Assembly (NCBI GenBank): GCA_021650895.1
Contig: CP091278.1
Location: forward strand, 525,659-589,658
DNA: 64,000 bases
Source: Candidatus Jettenia sp.
GTDB taxonomy: Bacteria > Planctomycetota > Brocadiia > Brocadiales > Brocadiaceae
Reading direction: 5' to 3'
Shown: positions 37,918-46,548 of the stretch, piece by piece
How positions within the stretch are numbered: the first letter of the stretch is position 1
Layout: each line of letters opens with the position of its first letter
Notes under the pieces: generated by a model
Told to the model about the DNA's origin: nothing
Database searches by the model: none
What the model saw: the letters and a program-made list of their open reading frames with translations, nothing else
Program-made: the position numbers and the translations under genes

Positions 37918-39069
37918 ATGATAGAACCATCGTTACAATGCGGAGATTATATTGTTCTGGAACGGAATCATTTCCAGAAATTACTTGATGCTTTAATCAG
38001 GAGTGGCTACCAGATTATAGGTCCCACACCTGGAGAAGGATCTATCATATATGGCAAGCTTAGCTCCGTTTCTGATCTGCCGATTGGGTGGACTGATGAG
38101 CAGGAAGGTGGTGTGTATCGTCTCAAAAAACGAGATGATAAAGCGCTCTTTGGATATGGAGTAGGTCCGCATTCCTGGAAAAATTTTCTCTTTCCATCAG
38201 TACAGCGCTTATGGCAGGCAAAACGCGATGGTAACGGCTTTCAAATTACAGAGGAAGATGCGGAAATACCAAAATTCGCCTTTATTGGCGCCCGCTCTTG
38301 CGATATACATGCTATCTCAATTCAAGATAAAACCTTTCTCCAGGGAAAATTTGTTGATCCTAATTATCAATCACGTCGGAAAGATATCTTTCTTGCTGCT
38401 ATCAATTGTGGAAAAGCCGGGGGTACCTGTTTCTGTGTATCAATGGGCACAGGACCCAGGGCAGACTCAGGTTTTGATATTGCCATGACGGAGATTTTAA
38501 AAAACGGCCGACATTATTTTTTAACGGAGATAGGAACAGAACGAGGCGCCGAAATCTTCCGGGAAATCCCATATAGAAAGGCAGATGAAGAAGAAAAACA
38601 CACTGCCAATACCGTTGTGGAAAAGACCGCCAGTCAAATGGGAAGATCATTGGATACCCATAACATTAAAGAGATACTCTATAGAAACTATGAGCATCCA
38701 CGTTGGGATGATGTTGCTCAGCGATGTCTGGCCTGCGCCAATTGTACCCTTGTGTGCCCTACGTGTTTCTGTGCGGCTGTTGAAGATGGAACAGATGTGA
38801 CCGGGGATTATGCCGAGCGTTGGAGGAAGTTGGATTCCTGCTTCAACCTGGATCATTCATATATTCACGGAGGGAGCATCAGGTCTTCGATAAAGTCCCG
38901 CTATCGTCAATGGCTGACGCACAAAATTGCAACATGGATTGATCAGTTCGGTACAACAGGTTGTGTCGGTTGCGGACGGTGTATTACATGGTGCCCTGTT
39001 GCAATTGATATTACAGAAGAAGCGCGGGCAATTCGTGAAAGTGATCAGGCTAATCAGCAATCACCTTAG
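37918..39069 (+). CDS. hydB: Group 3b hydrogenase iron-sulfur subunit (sulfhydrogenase beta, HydB)
   Basis: 383 residues from the ATG at 37918, chosen because AAAGGTGG lies 7 nt upstream (a GTG at 37909 overlaps that site). The C-terminal half has two [4Fe-4S] ferredoxin motifs, [16 protein letters not shown] and [23 protein letters not shown] (~165-170) is a further Cys group typical of the AsrA/HydB family. With HydG it passes electrons between the NiFe dimer and NAD(P)H or a sulfur acceptor. It heads a gene set hydB - cNMP protein - hydG - hydD - hydA. Confidence 0.9.
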   Translation: MIEPSLQCGDYIVLERNHFQKLLDALIRSGYQIIGPTPGEGSIIYGKLSSVSDLPIGWTDEQEGGVYRLKKRDDKALFGYGVGPHSWKNFLFPSVQRLWQAKRDGNGFQITEEDAEIPKFAFIGARSCDIHAISIQDKTFLQGKFVDPNYQSRRKDIFLAAINCGKAGGTCFCVSMGTGPRADSGFDIAMTEILKNGRHYFLTEIGTERGAEIFREIPYRKADEEEKHTANTVVEKTASQMGRSLDTHNIKEILYRNYEHPRWDDVAQRCLACANCTLVCPTCFCAAVEDGTDVTGDYAERWRKLDSCFNLDHSYIHGGSIRSSIKSRYRQWLTHKIATWIDQFGTTGCVGCGRCITWCPVAIDITEEARAIRESDQANQQSP

Positions 39070-39084
39070 CGAAGGAGAAAATGT

Positions 39085-39546
39085 ATGCAGACACTCGAAC
39101 AACCTTTATCAGAGCATCCGTTTCTCAAAGGACTCGATCCTCACCATATTACTTTTATTGCAGAATGTGCATCAACCATTCACTTTCATGATGGACAACC
39201 TATTTTCCGTGAAGGTGAAGCAGCAAACTATTTCTATATCATTCGCCAGGGTAAAGTAGCCATTGAACTATTTGTGCCGGAACGTGGTCCCATTATGATA
39301 CAAACGGTCGGAGATGGTGATGTTTTGGGTTGGTCATGGTTACTACCACCCCATCAATGGCGATTTGATGCACGGGCTGTTAAACCAACTGATGCGATTG
39401 TCCTTGATGGAAGATGCTTACGTTCCAAATGTGAACAAGATCATGATTTGGGCTATGAGTTGCTTAAGCGTTTTGCTGCTGTCATTGCATCGCGGTTAGA
39501 ATCAACCAGATTGCAGATTCTTGATGTCTATAGCATTCGCACATAA
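39085..39546 (+). CDS. Cyclic nucleotide-binding domain protein without DNA-binding domain
   Basis: 153 residues. One Crp-like beta-roll: DHITFIAECAST-type entry, IFREGEAANYFYIIRQGKVA, and a C-terminal helix (VLDGRCLRSKCEQDHDLGYE). It stops before a helix-turn-helix, so it is not a Crp/Fnr transcription factor by itself. Similar short cNMP-domain proteins are often embedded in group 3b hydrogenase operons. The canonical phosphate-binding arginine (RxA) is replaced by WRFDARA, possibly functional. It lies between hydB and hydG, with 15-nt and 10-nt gaps, and has a GAAGGAG site. Confidence 0.85.
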   Translation: MQTLEQPLSEHPFLKGLDPHHITFIAECASTIHFHDGQPIFREGEAANYFYIIRQGKVAIELFVPERGPIMIQTVGDGDVLGWSWLLPPHQWRFDARAVKPTDAIVLDGRCLRSKCEQDHDLGYELLKRFAAVIASRLESTRLQILDVYSIRT

Positions 39547-39556
39547 GAGGTGAACG

Positions 39557-40396
39557 ATGCGAAAGAATATTCCAGAGCCAATGTCTCCAAGCCCATTCCG
39601 CATACAACGGATGCAGAAAGAAACATACGACACGTTTACTATCGATCTTAAACCAGTAAATGGTACTGGTGATGTATCATTTGCTGCCGGACAGTTCAAT
39701 ATGCTGTATGTATTTGGAGTTGGTGAAGCCCCTATTTCCCTAAGTGGTGACCCTATCAATCCTCACCTGTATAAGCATACGGTACGTGAAGTAGGAGTAG
39801 TAACGAGGGCTATGCGCAAATTGAAACAAGGCGCGGTATTGGGAGTAAGAGGCCCGTTTGGGAGTCATTGGCCCGTAGAGAAGGCAATAGGAAAAGATGT
39901 TGTTATGGTAGCAGGAGGAATTGGATTAGCGCCACTCCGCCCTGCGATGTACCATCTTATCTCGCAACGTAATCAGTATGGAAAAATTGTCCTCCTCTAT
40001 GGCGCCAGAACACCGGAAGATATACTTTACAAACATGATTTGGAACAATGGCGGGGACGTTTTGATGTCGAAGTACAGGTTACCGTTGATAATGCCGATG
40101 GAAGTTGGCGTGGAGATGTCGGTGTCGTTACTACACTCATACGCAGAGCACAATTTAATCCTTCGCGTACTATTGCCATGATTTGCGGCCCTGAGGTAAT
40201 GATGCGATTCACCATAGCAGAGTTGCAAAATTGTGGCACTGGAGATGACAATATCTATATTTCGATGGAACGCAATATGAGATGTGGAATTGGTTTTTGC
40301 GGCCATTGTCAGTTTGGACCTGTCTTCGTATGCAAAGACGGTCCTGTATTCAACTACGGTTGTATTAAAAACTTTTTTGGAAAACGGGAGATTTAG
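39557..40396 (+). CDS. hydG: Group 3b hydrogenase FAD/NAD(P)-binding subunit (HydG)
   Basis: 279 residues. Ferredoxin-NADP reductase fold: FAD domain ~15-105 (FAAGQFNMLYVFGVGEAPIS), NAD(P) domain ~110-235 (VMVAGGIGLAPLRPAMYHL), and C-terminal [2Fe-2S] site CGIGFCGHCQFGPVFVC. It exchanges electrons with NAD(P)H on one side and HydB on the other. The stop codon TAG at 40394 lies at the edge of a repeat (ATTTAGCCACGAA) that occurs elsewhere, so the C-terminal end may be borrowed, but all motifs are intact. Confidence 0.92.
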   Translation: MRKNIPEPMSPSPFRIQRMQKETYDTFTIDLKPVNGTGDVSFAAGQFNMLYVFGVGEAPISLSGDPINPHLYKHTVREVGVVTRAMRKLKQGAVLGVRGPFGSHWPVEKAIGKDVVMVAGGIGLAPLRPAMYHLISQRNQYGKIVLLYGARTPEDILYKHDLEQWRGRFDVEVQVTVDNADGSWRGDVGVVTTLIRRAQFNPSRTIAMICGPEVMMRFTIAELQNCGTGDDNIYISMERNMRCGIGFCGHCQFGPVFVCKDGPVFNYGCIKNFFGKREI

Positions 40397-40573
40397 CCAC
40401 GAATGGACACGAATTTACACGAATAAAGGAATTTCAAAGTTTTTCATTATTTAATAAGAGAAAAGTGCATGAGAAATAGTTAGTGAAAAAAGAGTATATA
40501 TTTTTATACCCATTTTTTTATCTTCAAGTTTTTATTTGTCATTCGTGACAATTCGTGTCCATTCGTGGCTAAA
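40393..40573. repeat. ATTCGTGGCT inverted repeat inside the hydrogenase operon, copy 2
   Basis: Left arm TTAGCCACGAATGGACACGA and right arm TCGTGTCCATTCGTGGCTAA surround ~130 bp of AT-rich spacer. Same family as 24435-24503. It fills most of the hydG-hydD gap (40397-40589) and covers the hydG stop codon. Confidence 0.75.
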
Positions 40574-40589
40574 CTCATATAAATTTACT

Positions 40590-41378
40590 ATGGTTCAAAA
40601 ACGAAAACCAAAACTTGCCGTCTGGAAATTTGCATCCTGTGATGGCTGTCAGCTAACGATTCTGGACTGCGAGGATGAATTACTTACTCTAACGGATAAG
40701 GTCGATATCTCGGTCTTTCTTGAAGCTTCCCGTACCGTAAAGAAAGGCCCCTATGATATCTCCCTTGCTGAAGGGTCTATCACCACCCAGCATGATGCCG
40801 AACGCATTAAAAAGATTCGCAAGGTATCCAAACTCCTTATAGGGCTTGGCGCTTGTGCTTCAGCAGGTGGTATTCAATCATTACGCAACTTCACGAACGT
40901 GAAAGATTTTATTTCAGCCGTATATCCTTCTCCGGAATATATTGAAACACTTGATACATCAACACCGTTTTCCCGGCATGTCCATGTTGATTATGAGCTG
41001 CAGGGCTGCCCGATTAATAAACACCAGCTTCTCGATGTCATCAGCGCCTTCCTGCACGGACGGAAACCGAATACGACATCATATAGTGTTTGTATTGAAT
41101 GTAAGCGGCGTGGAAATGTTTGCGTAATGGTTGCACATGGCATCCCATGCATGGGGCCAGTAACCCATGCAGGATGTAGCGCACTCTGTCCAACCTATAA
41201 CCGGGGCTGCTATGGCTGCTACGGTCCTAAGGAAACACCTAATACAGCCTCTTTAAGTAATTGGTTTAAACGCCTTGGGGTAAATGAGGCCGATCTCGTA
41301 CGATACTTTCGCAGCTACTACGGCAATTCAGAACATTTTTATAAAGAGAGCAAAGTCCATATGAAAAAACGGAGTTGA
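40590..41378 (+). CDS. hydD: Group 3b NiFe hydrogenase small subunit (HydD)
   Basis: 262 residues from the ATG at 40590. The reading extends upstream to 40536 through the repeat and is not part of the family. [16 protein letters not shown] is the proximal cluster start, [14 protein letters not shown] and the [13 protein letters not shown] segment continue that cluster's ligands. Later Cys groups [11 protein letters not shown] and [16 protein letters not shown] would ligate additional [4Fe-4S] clusters. There is no Tat signal, as expected for a cytoplasmic group 3 enzyme. It pairs with HydA. Confidence 0.93.
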   Translation: MVQKRKPKLAVWKFASCDGCQLTILDCEDELLTLTDKVDISVFLEASRTVKKGPYDISLAEGSITTQHDAERIKKIRKVSKLLIGLGACASAGGIQSLRNFTNVKDFISAVYPSPEYIETLDTSTPFSRHVHVDYELQGCPINKHQLLDVISAFLHGRKPNTTSYSVCIECKRRGNVCVMVAHGIPCMGPVTHAGCSALCPTYNRGCYGCYGPKETPNTASLSNWFKRLGVNEADLVRYFRSYYGNSEHFYKESKVHMKKRS

Positions 41379-41445
41379 TGTAGGGCAAGGCTTTAGCCTT
41401 GCAGAAGGCAACCCTAAAGGGTTACCCTGCGGAATTGAAATTCCT
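41379..41445. repeat. GGCTTTAGCC/CCCTAAAGGG double-palindrome repeat between hydD and hydA
   Basis: It begins right after the hydD stop codon with TGTAGGGCAAGGCTTTAGCC and ends TACCCTGCGGAATTGAAATT. It is a shortened copy of the family at 26061, 28096 and 31634. A hairpin forming here could affect expression of the two hydrogenase subunits. Confidence 0.75.
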
Positions 41446-41469
41446 CTCTATCCAAATGAAAATTCCTCC

Positions 41470-42774
41470 ATGAAGAATGATAAGGTTAACACCAAAACGA
41501 TCAAGGTAGATTACCTGGCCCGTGTTGAGGGTGAAGGGGCTCTGTATGTAAAGATAAAAGGTAATACCGTAACAGATGTTAAATTCAAAATCTTTGAGCC
41601 TCCCCGCTTCTTTGAGGCGTTTTTACGGGGACGCAGTTTTTGTGAAGCGCCGGATATCACCGCCCGTATATGCGGTATTTGCCCGGTTGCTTACCAGATG
41701 AGCTCATCACATGCAATGGAAGATGCATTTGGTATCAGGGTTGATGGACAGCTTCGCGCACTACGCAGGCTTCTGTATTGTGGAGAGTGGATAGAGAGCC
41801 ACGCCCTCCATGTATATCTGTTACATGCGCCTGACTTTTTCGGCTATGATGATGCAATTCAAATGGCAAAAGACTATCCCGACATTGTTCAACGTGGACT
41901 GCAGTTAAAAAAAACAGGTAATGAAGTTGTTATCCTTATAGGTGGTAGAGAAATTCATCCCATAAATGTGCGAGTCGGAGGGTTTTACAAAGCATTAACG
42001 AAACAGGAACTAAATTCTCTAACGGAAAAGCTAAAAAGGGCAAGGGATATTGCCCTGGAAGCAGTAAGCTGGACGGCTAAATTTGATTACCCGGATTTTG
42101 AACAAGATTATGAATTTGTCGCCCTTCGGCATCCTGATGAGTATCCATTCAATGAAGGCAAACTTATTTCAAATAAAGGATTAGATATTTTTGTGCATGA
42201 ATATGATAATCATTTTATCGAAGAACAGGTAGCGTATACGAATGCGCTTCATTCTAAACTGAAAGAGCGTGGCGCATATTTTGTCGGTCCTCTCGCCAGA
42301 TTTAATCTGAATTTCGACCGGCTTTCTCCTTTGGCAAAAGAAGCAGCACATTCCGCAGGACTCTCGCCTGTTTGCCGGAATCCATTTAAAAGCATTATCG
42401 TGCGAAGTGTGGAGATGGTTTATGCCTGTGATGAGGCCCTCCGTATCATCGGCCAATACGAAAAACCTGAAATACCTGCAATACCCTTTCAACCAACTGC
42501 CGGTACCGGATACGGTTGTACTGAAGCGCCACGAGGCATTCTCTATCATCGTTACCGTGTTGATGACAATGGTAGAATCCTTGATGCTAAAATAGTCCCA
42601 CCAACATCACAAAATCAAAAGACCATTGAAAACGATCTTTGGCAATTTATCCCCAAATATCTGGACCTCCCTTCTGAGGAGCTCAAATATGATTGTGAAA
42701 AGGCAATACGCAACTATGATCCCTGTATCTCATGCGCTACCCATTTCTTAAAGTTCAATATTGATCGTGAATAA
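41470..42774 (+). CDS. hydA: Group 3b NiFe hydrogenase large subunit (HydA)
   Basis: 434 residues. L1 motif [20 protein letters not shown] and C-terminal L2 motif DPCISCATH supply the four Cys that hold the NiFe centre. The N-terminus [14 protein letters not shown] and [17 protein letters not shown] are large-subunit signatures. The residues after the final His (FLKFNIDRE) would be the peptide removed by the maturation protease encoded next. The pattern and subunit set point to group 3b, which is cytoplasmic, bidirectional and NAD(P)-linked. The product oxidises H2 or releases it depending on redox state. Confidence 0.93.
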   Translation: MKNDKVNTKTIKVDYLARVEGEGALYVKIKGNTVTDVKFKIFEPPRFFEAFLRGRSFCEAPDITARICGICPVAYQMSSSHAMEDAFGIRVDGQLRALRRLLYCGEWIESHALHVYLLHAPDFFGYDDAIQMAKDYPDIVQRGLQLKKTGNEVVILIGGREIHPINVRVGGFYKALTKQELNSLTEKLKRARDIALEAVSWTAKFDYPDFEQDYEFVALRHPDEYPFNEGKLISNKGLDIFVHEYDNHFIEEQVAYTNALHSKLKERGAYFVGPLARFNLNFDRLSPLAKEAAHSAGLSPVCRNPFKSIIVRSVEMVYACDEALRIIGQYEKPEIPAIPFQPTAGTGYGCTEAPRGILYHRYRVDDNGRILDAKIVPPTSQNQKTIENDLWQFIPKYLDLPSEELKYDCEKAIRNYDPCISCATHFLKFNIDRE

Positions 42775-43273
42775 GAATAAGATTACTCAAACTAGCTGCG
42801 CAAATACACTCCCCATTCTCATTATTGGCATCGGCAATACATATCGCGGAGATGACGCCGTAGGACTTGTTATTGCCCAACATCTCAAGAAACAAGTACC
42901 CGATTATGTTTCTGTTATTGAAGAAAGCGGCAATGGCGTAGCTTTCATGGAATCATGGAAAGATGCTGATACCGTTATCCTCATCGATGCAGTCCATTCT
43001 GGAACAAAACCAGGGACTATCCATCGATTTAATGCATCTGCGCATCCTCTGCCCTCAAAATTTTTTCGTTACTCCACACACACCTTCGGTGTTGCTGAAA
43101 TCATAGAGCTTGCGCGCACTCTCAATCAGTTGCCATCACATCTTATTGTTTATGGTATTGAAGGAAAGCGCTTTGAGGCAGGCATTGGGATTTCTCCCGA
43201 AGTAAATAAAGCGGTGCAAGAAGTTGTAAACCGATTGCGACAAGACATTCATTCTTTTCTCAAGATATCTTAG
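42761..43273 (+). CDS. Hydrogenase maturation protease (HyaD/HycI-like)
   Basis: About 170 residues from a TTG overlapping the hydA 3' end by 14 nt; the first ~17 residues are not conserved and a GTG at 42767 is an alternative start. The core [20 protein letters not shown] has the first nickel-sensing Asp, IDAVHSG the second and [10 protein letters not shown] the His. It cleaves the C-terminal peptide of the large subunit after nickel insertion. Position right after hydA fits that job. Confidence 0.9.
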   Translation: MIVNKNKITQTSCANTLPILIIGIGNTYRGDDAVGLVIAQHLKKQVPDYVSVIEESGNGVAFMESWKDADTVILIDAVHSGTKPGTIHRFNASAHPLPSKFFRYSTHTFGVAEIIELARTLNQLPSHLIVYGIEGKRFEAGIGISPEVNKAVQEVVNRLRQDIHSFLKIS

Positions 43274-43278
43274 AATAT

Positions 43279-43545
43279 ATGCACGAGTTTTCTCTTATGA
43301 AAAGTCTTATTGATACATTATCATCAATAGCGCGTGAAGAGCATGCAAGCAAAATAATTAGCCTTACGGTTAAGCTTGGCGCGCTGTCTCACATTTCACC
43401 GGATCACTTTCGTGAGCACTTTATCCATGCTTCACGAGGAACAGTTGCCGAAGGAGCCCGGTTAACTATCGAAGTCATGACTGATACAACCCATCCGCAA
43501 TCTCAGGATGTCCTGCTTGAAAACATCGAAATTATGAACAGCTAA
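43279..43545 (+). CDS. hypA: Shortened HypA-like nickel metallochaperone lacking the zinc finger
   Basis: 88 residues. The N-terminus MHEFSLMKSLIDTLSSIARE has the nickel-binding Met1-His2-Glu3, and LTVKLGALSHISPDHFREHF matches the rest of the N-terminal HypA domain. Normal HypA (~113 residues) then has two CxxC pairs for zinc; here none is present and the chain goes straight to DVLLENIEI, which matches the usual last strand. Nickel binding is plausible but the zinc-dependent docking would be altered. It closes the hydrogenase gene set, 5 nt after the protease gene. Confidence 0.85.
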   Translation: MHEFSLMKSLIDTLSSIAREEHASKIISLTVKLGALSHISPDHFREHFIHASRGTVAEGARLTIEVMTDTTHPQSQDVLLENIEIMNS

Positions 43546-43585
43546 AATACAAGGTTATGCTTTTTGTTTCCCTAAGATGGCAAGT

Positions 43586-44392
43586 CTATAATTTGAAATT
43601 ATTCGGTGGAAGATATTCATTACGCATATAGTGCAATAATTTTATGATAATCTCAAACCCTTCGGATAGGGAACACAAGGTATCATCCAACTCGTGTTGT
43701 CTTGCCATGTCATGTTCAGAAGCCAGGCCAAAATATGTTTTCCCAAAATTTACATAATAACGACTATCTATAAGAGTCTTCTTATATCTAAATTTATGCT
43801 CTATATACTCAGGAAACATACCGGTAAAGAATAAAGCATAATTACCAATATGACAATAAATATAAAATTTACGGATATCATTGGAATATCGAATCTCTTC
43901 GACCATATCGATGATGTATTGATATTGCTTTTCATCATACTTCTGTATTTTGTAGAATCGAGATGTCCGCAGAAATACCGCAAGCATGTTTGCAAGATAG
44001 TTCGATACATCGATACTATTGAGCAATTTTACAATTTTACTTTTATTCCATGGATAGGTAGGCACCGAACTATTTAATTCAGCAACAACATCATTAATAA
44101 AATCCTCATCTTCCTTTTTTAACTTAAATACCCTTCTTACGAGTAAGGTAAACAAAAAATAAGGTGACATATGAAAGATTTTATTTCCTTCACGTATTAC
44201 CCTCTCGAAAACACGGTCATTATCAACCATCTGGGTAATAATATCGGCATCTCCCTTTATTTGGCTTGCTATGAGCTCGTAATCGCATCTCTTCGTTACA
44301 TAGCTCTCAATAAGAAACAACAAATCACTATCTGAGAGATGATTAAGGTTATAAGCATGTAACTCATTATTTTTTTCTTCTTCGTAATTCAT
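43586..44392 (-). CDS. Conserved-looking protein of unknown function
   Basis: 268 residues, soluble, charged and helix-rich, with aromatic clusters (YPWNKSKIVKLLNSIDVSNY, FYIYCHIGNYALFFTGMFPE). No signal peptide, membrane segment or catalytic motif was recognised. The body sequence is compositionally normal and the gene converges with hypA across a 40-bp gap. It is monocistronic, followed upstream by two strong inverted repeats. I cannot assign a function. Confidence 0.7.
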   Translation of the reverse strand: MNYEEEKNNELHAYNLNHLSDSDLLFLIESYVTKRCDYELIASQIKGDADIITQMVDNDRVFERVIREGNKIFHMSPYFLFTLLVRRVFKLKKEDEDFINDVVAELNSSVPTYPWNKSKIVKLLNSIDVSNYLANMLAVFLRTSRFYKIQKYDEKQYQYIIDMVEEIRYSNDIRKFYIYCHIGNYALFFTGMFPEYIEHKFRYKKTLIDSRYYVNFGKTYFGLASEHDMARQHELDDTLCSLSEGFEIIIKLLHYMRNEYLPPNNFKL

Positions 44393-44458
44393 TGCATACT
44401 ACTCATCATGAAAAATAGGTGATTGACATAGTAACGATTGCCCCACCAAAATACAAAG

Positions 44459-44524
44459 AAAACGAAAATAGCCTGGTATACCTATGATCATACAATCCTA
44501 GATATACCAGGCTATTTTCGTTTT
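44459..44524. repeat. Perfect 22-bp inverted repeat with 22-nt loop
   Basis: AAAACGAAAATAGCCTGGTA with TA completes the left arm and the right arm is its exact complement (44503-44524). It lies in the gap between the 268-residue protein and cobJ. It could be a terminator for the cobalamin genes (about 270 bp downstream of cobJ) or a small mobile repeat. No T-run follows on the relevant strand. Confidence 0.75.
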
Positions 44525-44614
44525 ACCCACTTCCTCATACGGTTCGTTATTTCATAAACTCTTGAAACCTGAAGAAAAATATACGATTAATAATTCAACA
44601 AATATTGCCATTTT

Positions 44615-44734
44615 GAGTTGGGAAGTGATTATAAATATACATGTATTCAAGTACATCAACGTACCTTGAAGGTACATTACTCATACTTTTTTCTTTTGGG
44701 GAACGTTTAACCCCAACTATTCACTTCCCAACTC
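44615..44734. repeat. 120-bp palindrome with 14-bp ends
   Basis: GAGTTGGGAAGTGA at the left and TCACTTCCCAACTC at the right are exact inverted repeats. A smaller palindrome GTACCTTGAAGGTAC lies between, and a second G-rich/C-rich pair (TTGGGGAACG/TTAACCCC) is near the right end. MITE-like; no gene. Confidence 0.65.
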
Positions 44735-44795
44735 TAACACTATTATATCACAAAATCCATAATTTTCAATTTGGAGAGATAATATAACTGTATTT

Positions 44796-45512
44796 TTAAA
44801 AGAGATAGCCTCTTTTTGTTATCATATAGTCGCGATATAAAAATGTAGTTGAATTACCAATGACAATGATAGTCGTCATATCAATCGGATGAGAGGTCAT
44901 TTTATCAAGCGTTGTAACAACGATAGTTTCTCCTTCCCTCGTTACATCCTTCACAATGCCGACCGGAGTATGAGGAGATTTATATTCAAGAATAATTTCA
45001 GCAGTTTTTTCAATTTGCCAATCTCTTTGTGAACTTTTGGGATTATAGAGCACTATAACAAAATCTGCTTCAGCAGCAGATTTTACACGCCTTTCTATAA
45101 CCTCCCAGGGTGTTAGTAAATCACTAAGGCTGATAACAACATAATCATGCATGAGCGGCGCACCGAGGGCAGCTGCGGCAGCATTTGCGGCGGGGATGCC
45201 CGGAACAATTTCAACCGATACAGGTATATTTTCTTTACTGATCATTTCCAGTACAAGTCCTGCCATACCATAAACGCCAGGATCGCCGCTGCTTATAATA
45301 GACACCTTTTTCCCGGTCTGTGCCTCTTGAATCGCCGATTTTACACGATCAATCTCCTTCCGCATGGTTGAGGCAATAATATGTTTATTTTCTATGATAT
45401 CCCGTATGAGATCGATATAAAGTGTATAACCAATAATGGTATCGGAATCTTTTAATGCATCTAGCGCCCTCTGGCTAATCTCATATTTTGATCCAGGACC
45501 TATACCTACCAC
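44796..45512 (-). CDS. cobJ: Precorrin-3B/cobalt-precorrin-3 C17-methyltransferase
   Basis: 238 residues from a GTG at 45512. The frame continues upstream through PGKLYVV, so the real start may be a few codons earlier inside the end of cbiG. SAM methyltransferase of the tetrapyrrole family: VGIGPGSKYEISQRALDALK, SSGDPGVYGMAGLVLEM, and EIVPGIPAANAAAAALGAPL. It methylates C17 and contracts the corrin ring. It overlaps the cbiG C-terminal ORF by 7 nt. No other cobalamin genes occur in the window, so this is a fragment of a dispersed pathway. Confidence 0.93.
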   Translation of the reverse strand: MVGIGPGSKYEISQRALDALKDSDTIIGYTLYIDLIRDIIENKHIIASTMRKEIDRVKSAIQEAQTGKKVSIISSGDPGVYGMAGLVLEMISKENIPVSVEIVPGIPAANAAAAALGAPLMHDYVVISLSDLLTPWEVIERRVKSAAEADFVIVLYNPKSSQRDWQIEKTAEIILEYKSPHTPVGIVKDVTREGETIVVTTLDKMTSHPIDMTTIIVIGNSTTFLYRDYMITKRGYLF

Positions 45513-46069
45513 ATAAAGTTTTCCCGGGCGATGGCTATGGTCATCCCTGGATATTTCTGTTTTGTCAGAATTAATTGTGTTTTCCTCCCAGCAATAAGTG
45601 CAGCGGGTTCACATACCCCCCACACGCCTATTTTCTCTTTAACAAAATCGGATTTGCTATATTCTTTCATACAGGTTGCAATTTCACATGCAGAGATAAC
45701 CCTTAATGGAATACCAAGTTCCTCTGATGCTTGCAATAAACCTGGTTCTTCAGATTTAATATCGATAGTAGAGAGTAATCTAACTTGCTCTATCTCAAGA
45801 TTTACTTTTTGAAGCGCATGAATAATAGATTCCTTAACAATTTCCGGCGAAATGCCTCTTTTACAACCGATACCAATGATAAGGTCTTTCTGCGCATCGG
45901 TACCTGTTGTGATTACTGCATCCGTATGTAATATGGCAGCAACCTGGTAAGCCAATTGATTTGCTCCTCCTTCATGACCGGAAAGCATACTGATAACAAA
46001 ACGTCCTACATCATCAATTACTACTATGGCAGGGTCTGTATATTTATCTTTTACATAAGGCGCAATCAT
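45506..46069 (-). CDS. cbiG: CbiG C-terminal part (cobalt-precorrin 5A hydrolase), separated by frameshift
   Basis: 187 residues beginning IAPYVKDKYTDPAIVVID, DVGRFVISMLSGHEGGANQL (the conserved SGHxGGAN motif), then the CbiG_C domain (IGIGCKRGISPEIVKESIIH, LRVISACEIATCMKEY). In typical CbiG these residues continue directly from GIVVR, which is the end of the upstream ORF. The ATG overlaps that ORF's stop (ATGA), so translation could restart here. It opens the lactone ring of cobalt-precorrin-5A with loss of acetaldehyde. Ends within the start of cobJ. Confidence 0.88.
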   Translation of the reverse strand: MIAPYVKDKYTDPAIVVIDDVGRFVISMLSGHEGGANQLAYQVAAILHTDAVITTGTDAQKDLIIGIGCKRGISPEIVKESIIHALQKVNLEIEQVRLLSTIDIKSEEPGLLQASEELGIPLRVISACEIATCMKEYSKSDFVKEKIGVWGVCEPAALIAGRKTQLILTKQKYPGMTIAIARENFMW

Positions 46070-46317
46070 CGTACCACAATTCCAATGGCCATAACGAATA
46101 TAAAGCCATCATATTCTTTGAAAATCCGATTGACTAATTGATGAAGTGGTTCAGAAAAAGAGGTGATGCTATAGACAGATATGTTACACTCCATAAGAGG
46201 ATTTCTTTCTGTTATCTTTTTCAATACATAGACCGAAGGAGTAGGTTTAAAATTTTTCCCTATCCTTTGTGCAATCTGCAGTCCTTGTTGCGTTAAGGCG
46301 ATAATAGCTATATTCAA
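46066..46317 (-). CDS. cbiG: CbiG N-terminal part, stops at the conserved GIVVR motif
   Basis: 83 residues: MNIAIIALTQQGLQIAQRIG, then YDGFIFVMAIGIVVR followed by TGA. In an uninterrupted CbiG the next residues would be MIAPYVKDKY, which lie in the -1 frame immediately overlapping. So a one-base frame change splits the gene in its most conserved segment. Three explanations remain: assembly error, a recent null mutation, or two peptides made by stop-start coupling. Confidence 0.8.
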   Translation of the reverse strand: MNIAIIALTQQGLQIAQRIGKNFKPTPSVYVLKKITERNPLMECNISVYSITSFSEPLHQLVNRIFKEYDGFIFVMAIGIVVR

Positions 46318-46360
46318 GAGCTTCCCCCGTATTTTCTATGGCAAGATGGCAGACAGGTAG

Positions 46361-46544
46361 TACACTGTCAATATAATTCATGATAATACGATTTGTATCG
46401 GTTCAACTGCATGGGGCTGTGTCATTGCGAGGGTAGTGTCCGAAGCAATCCCTTGGATATTTCAAAAGAGATTGCTTCGGGAAAATACCCCTCGCAATGA
46501 CACATACGAGAGAGTCTATTATAATAAATTAAGTTGACAGTGTA
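46361..46544. mobile_element. 184-bp MITE (TACACTGTCAA ends), copy 2
   Basis: Inverted copy of 28353-28536 with identical length and ends TACACTGTCAA...TTGACAGTGTA, the same flanking arms around the palindromic GAAGCAATC core, and no ORF. It lies between cbiG and dnaJ, four bases from a second small element. Confidence 0.87.
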
Positions 46545-46548
46545 CTAG

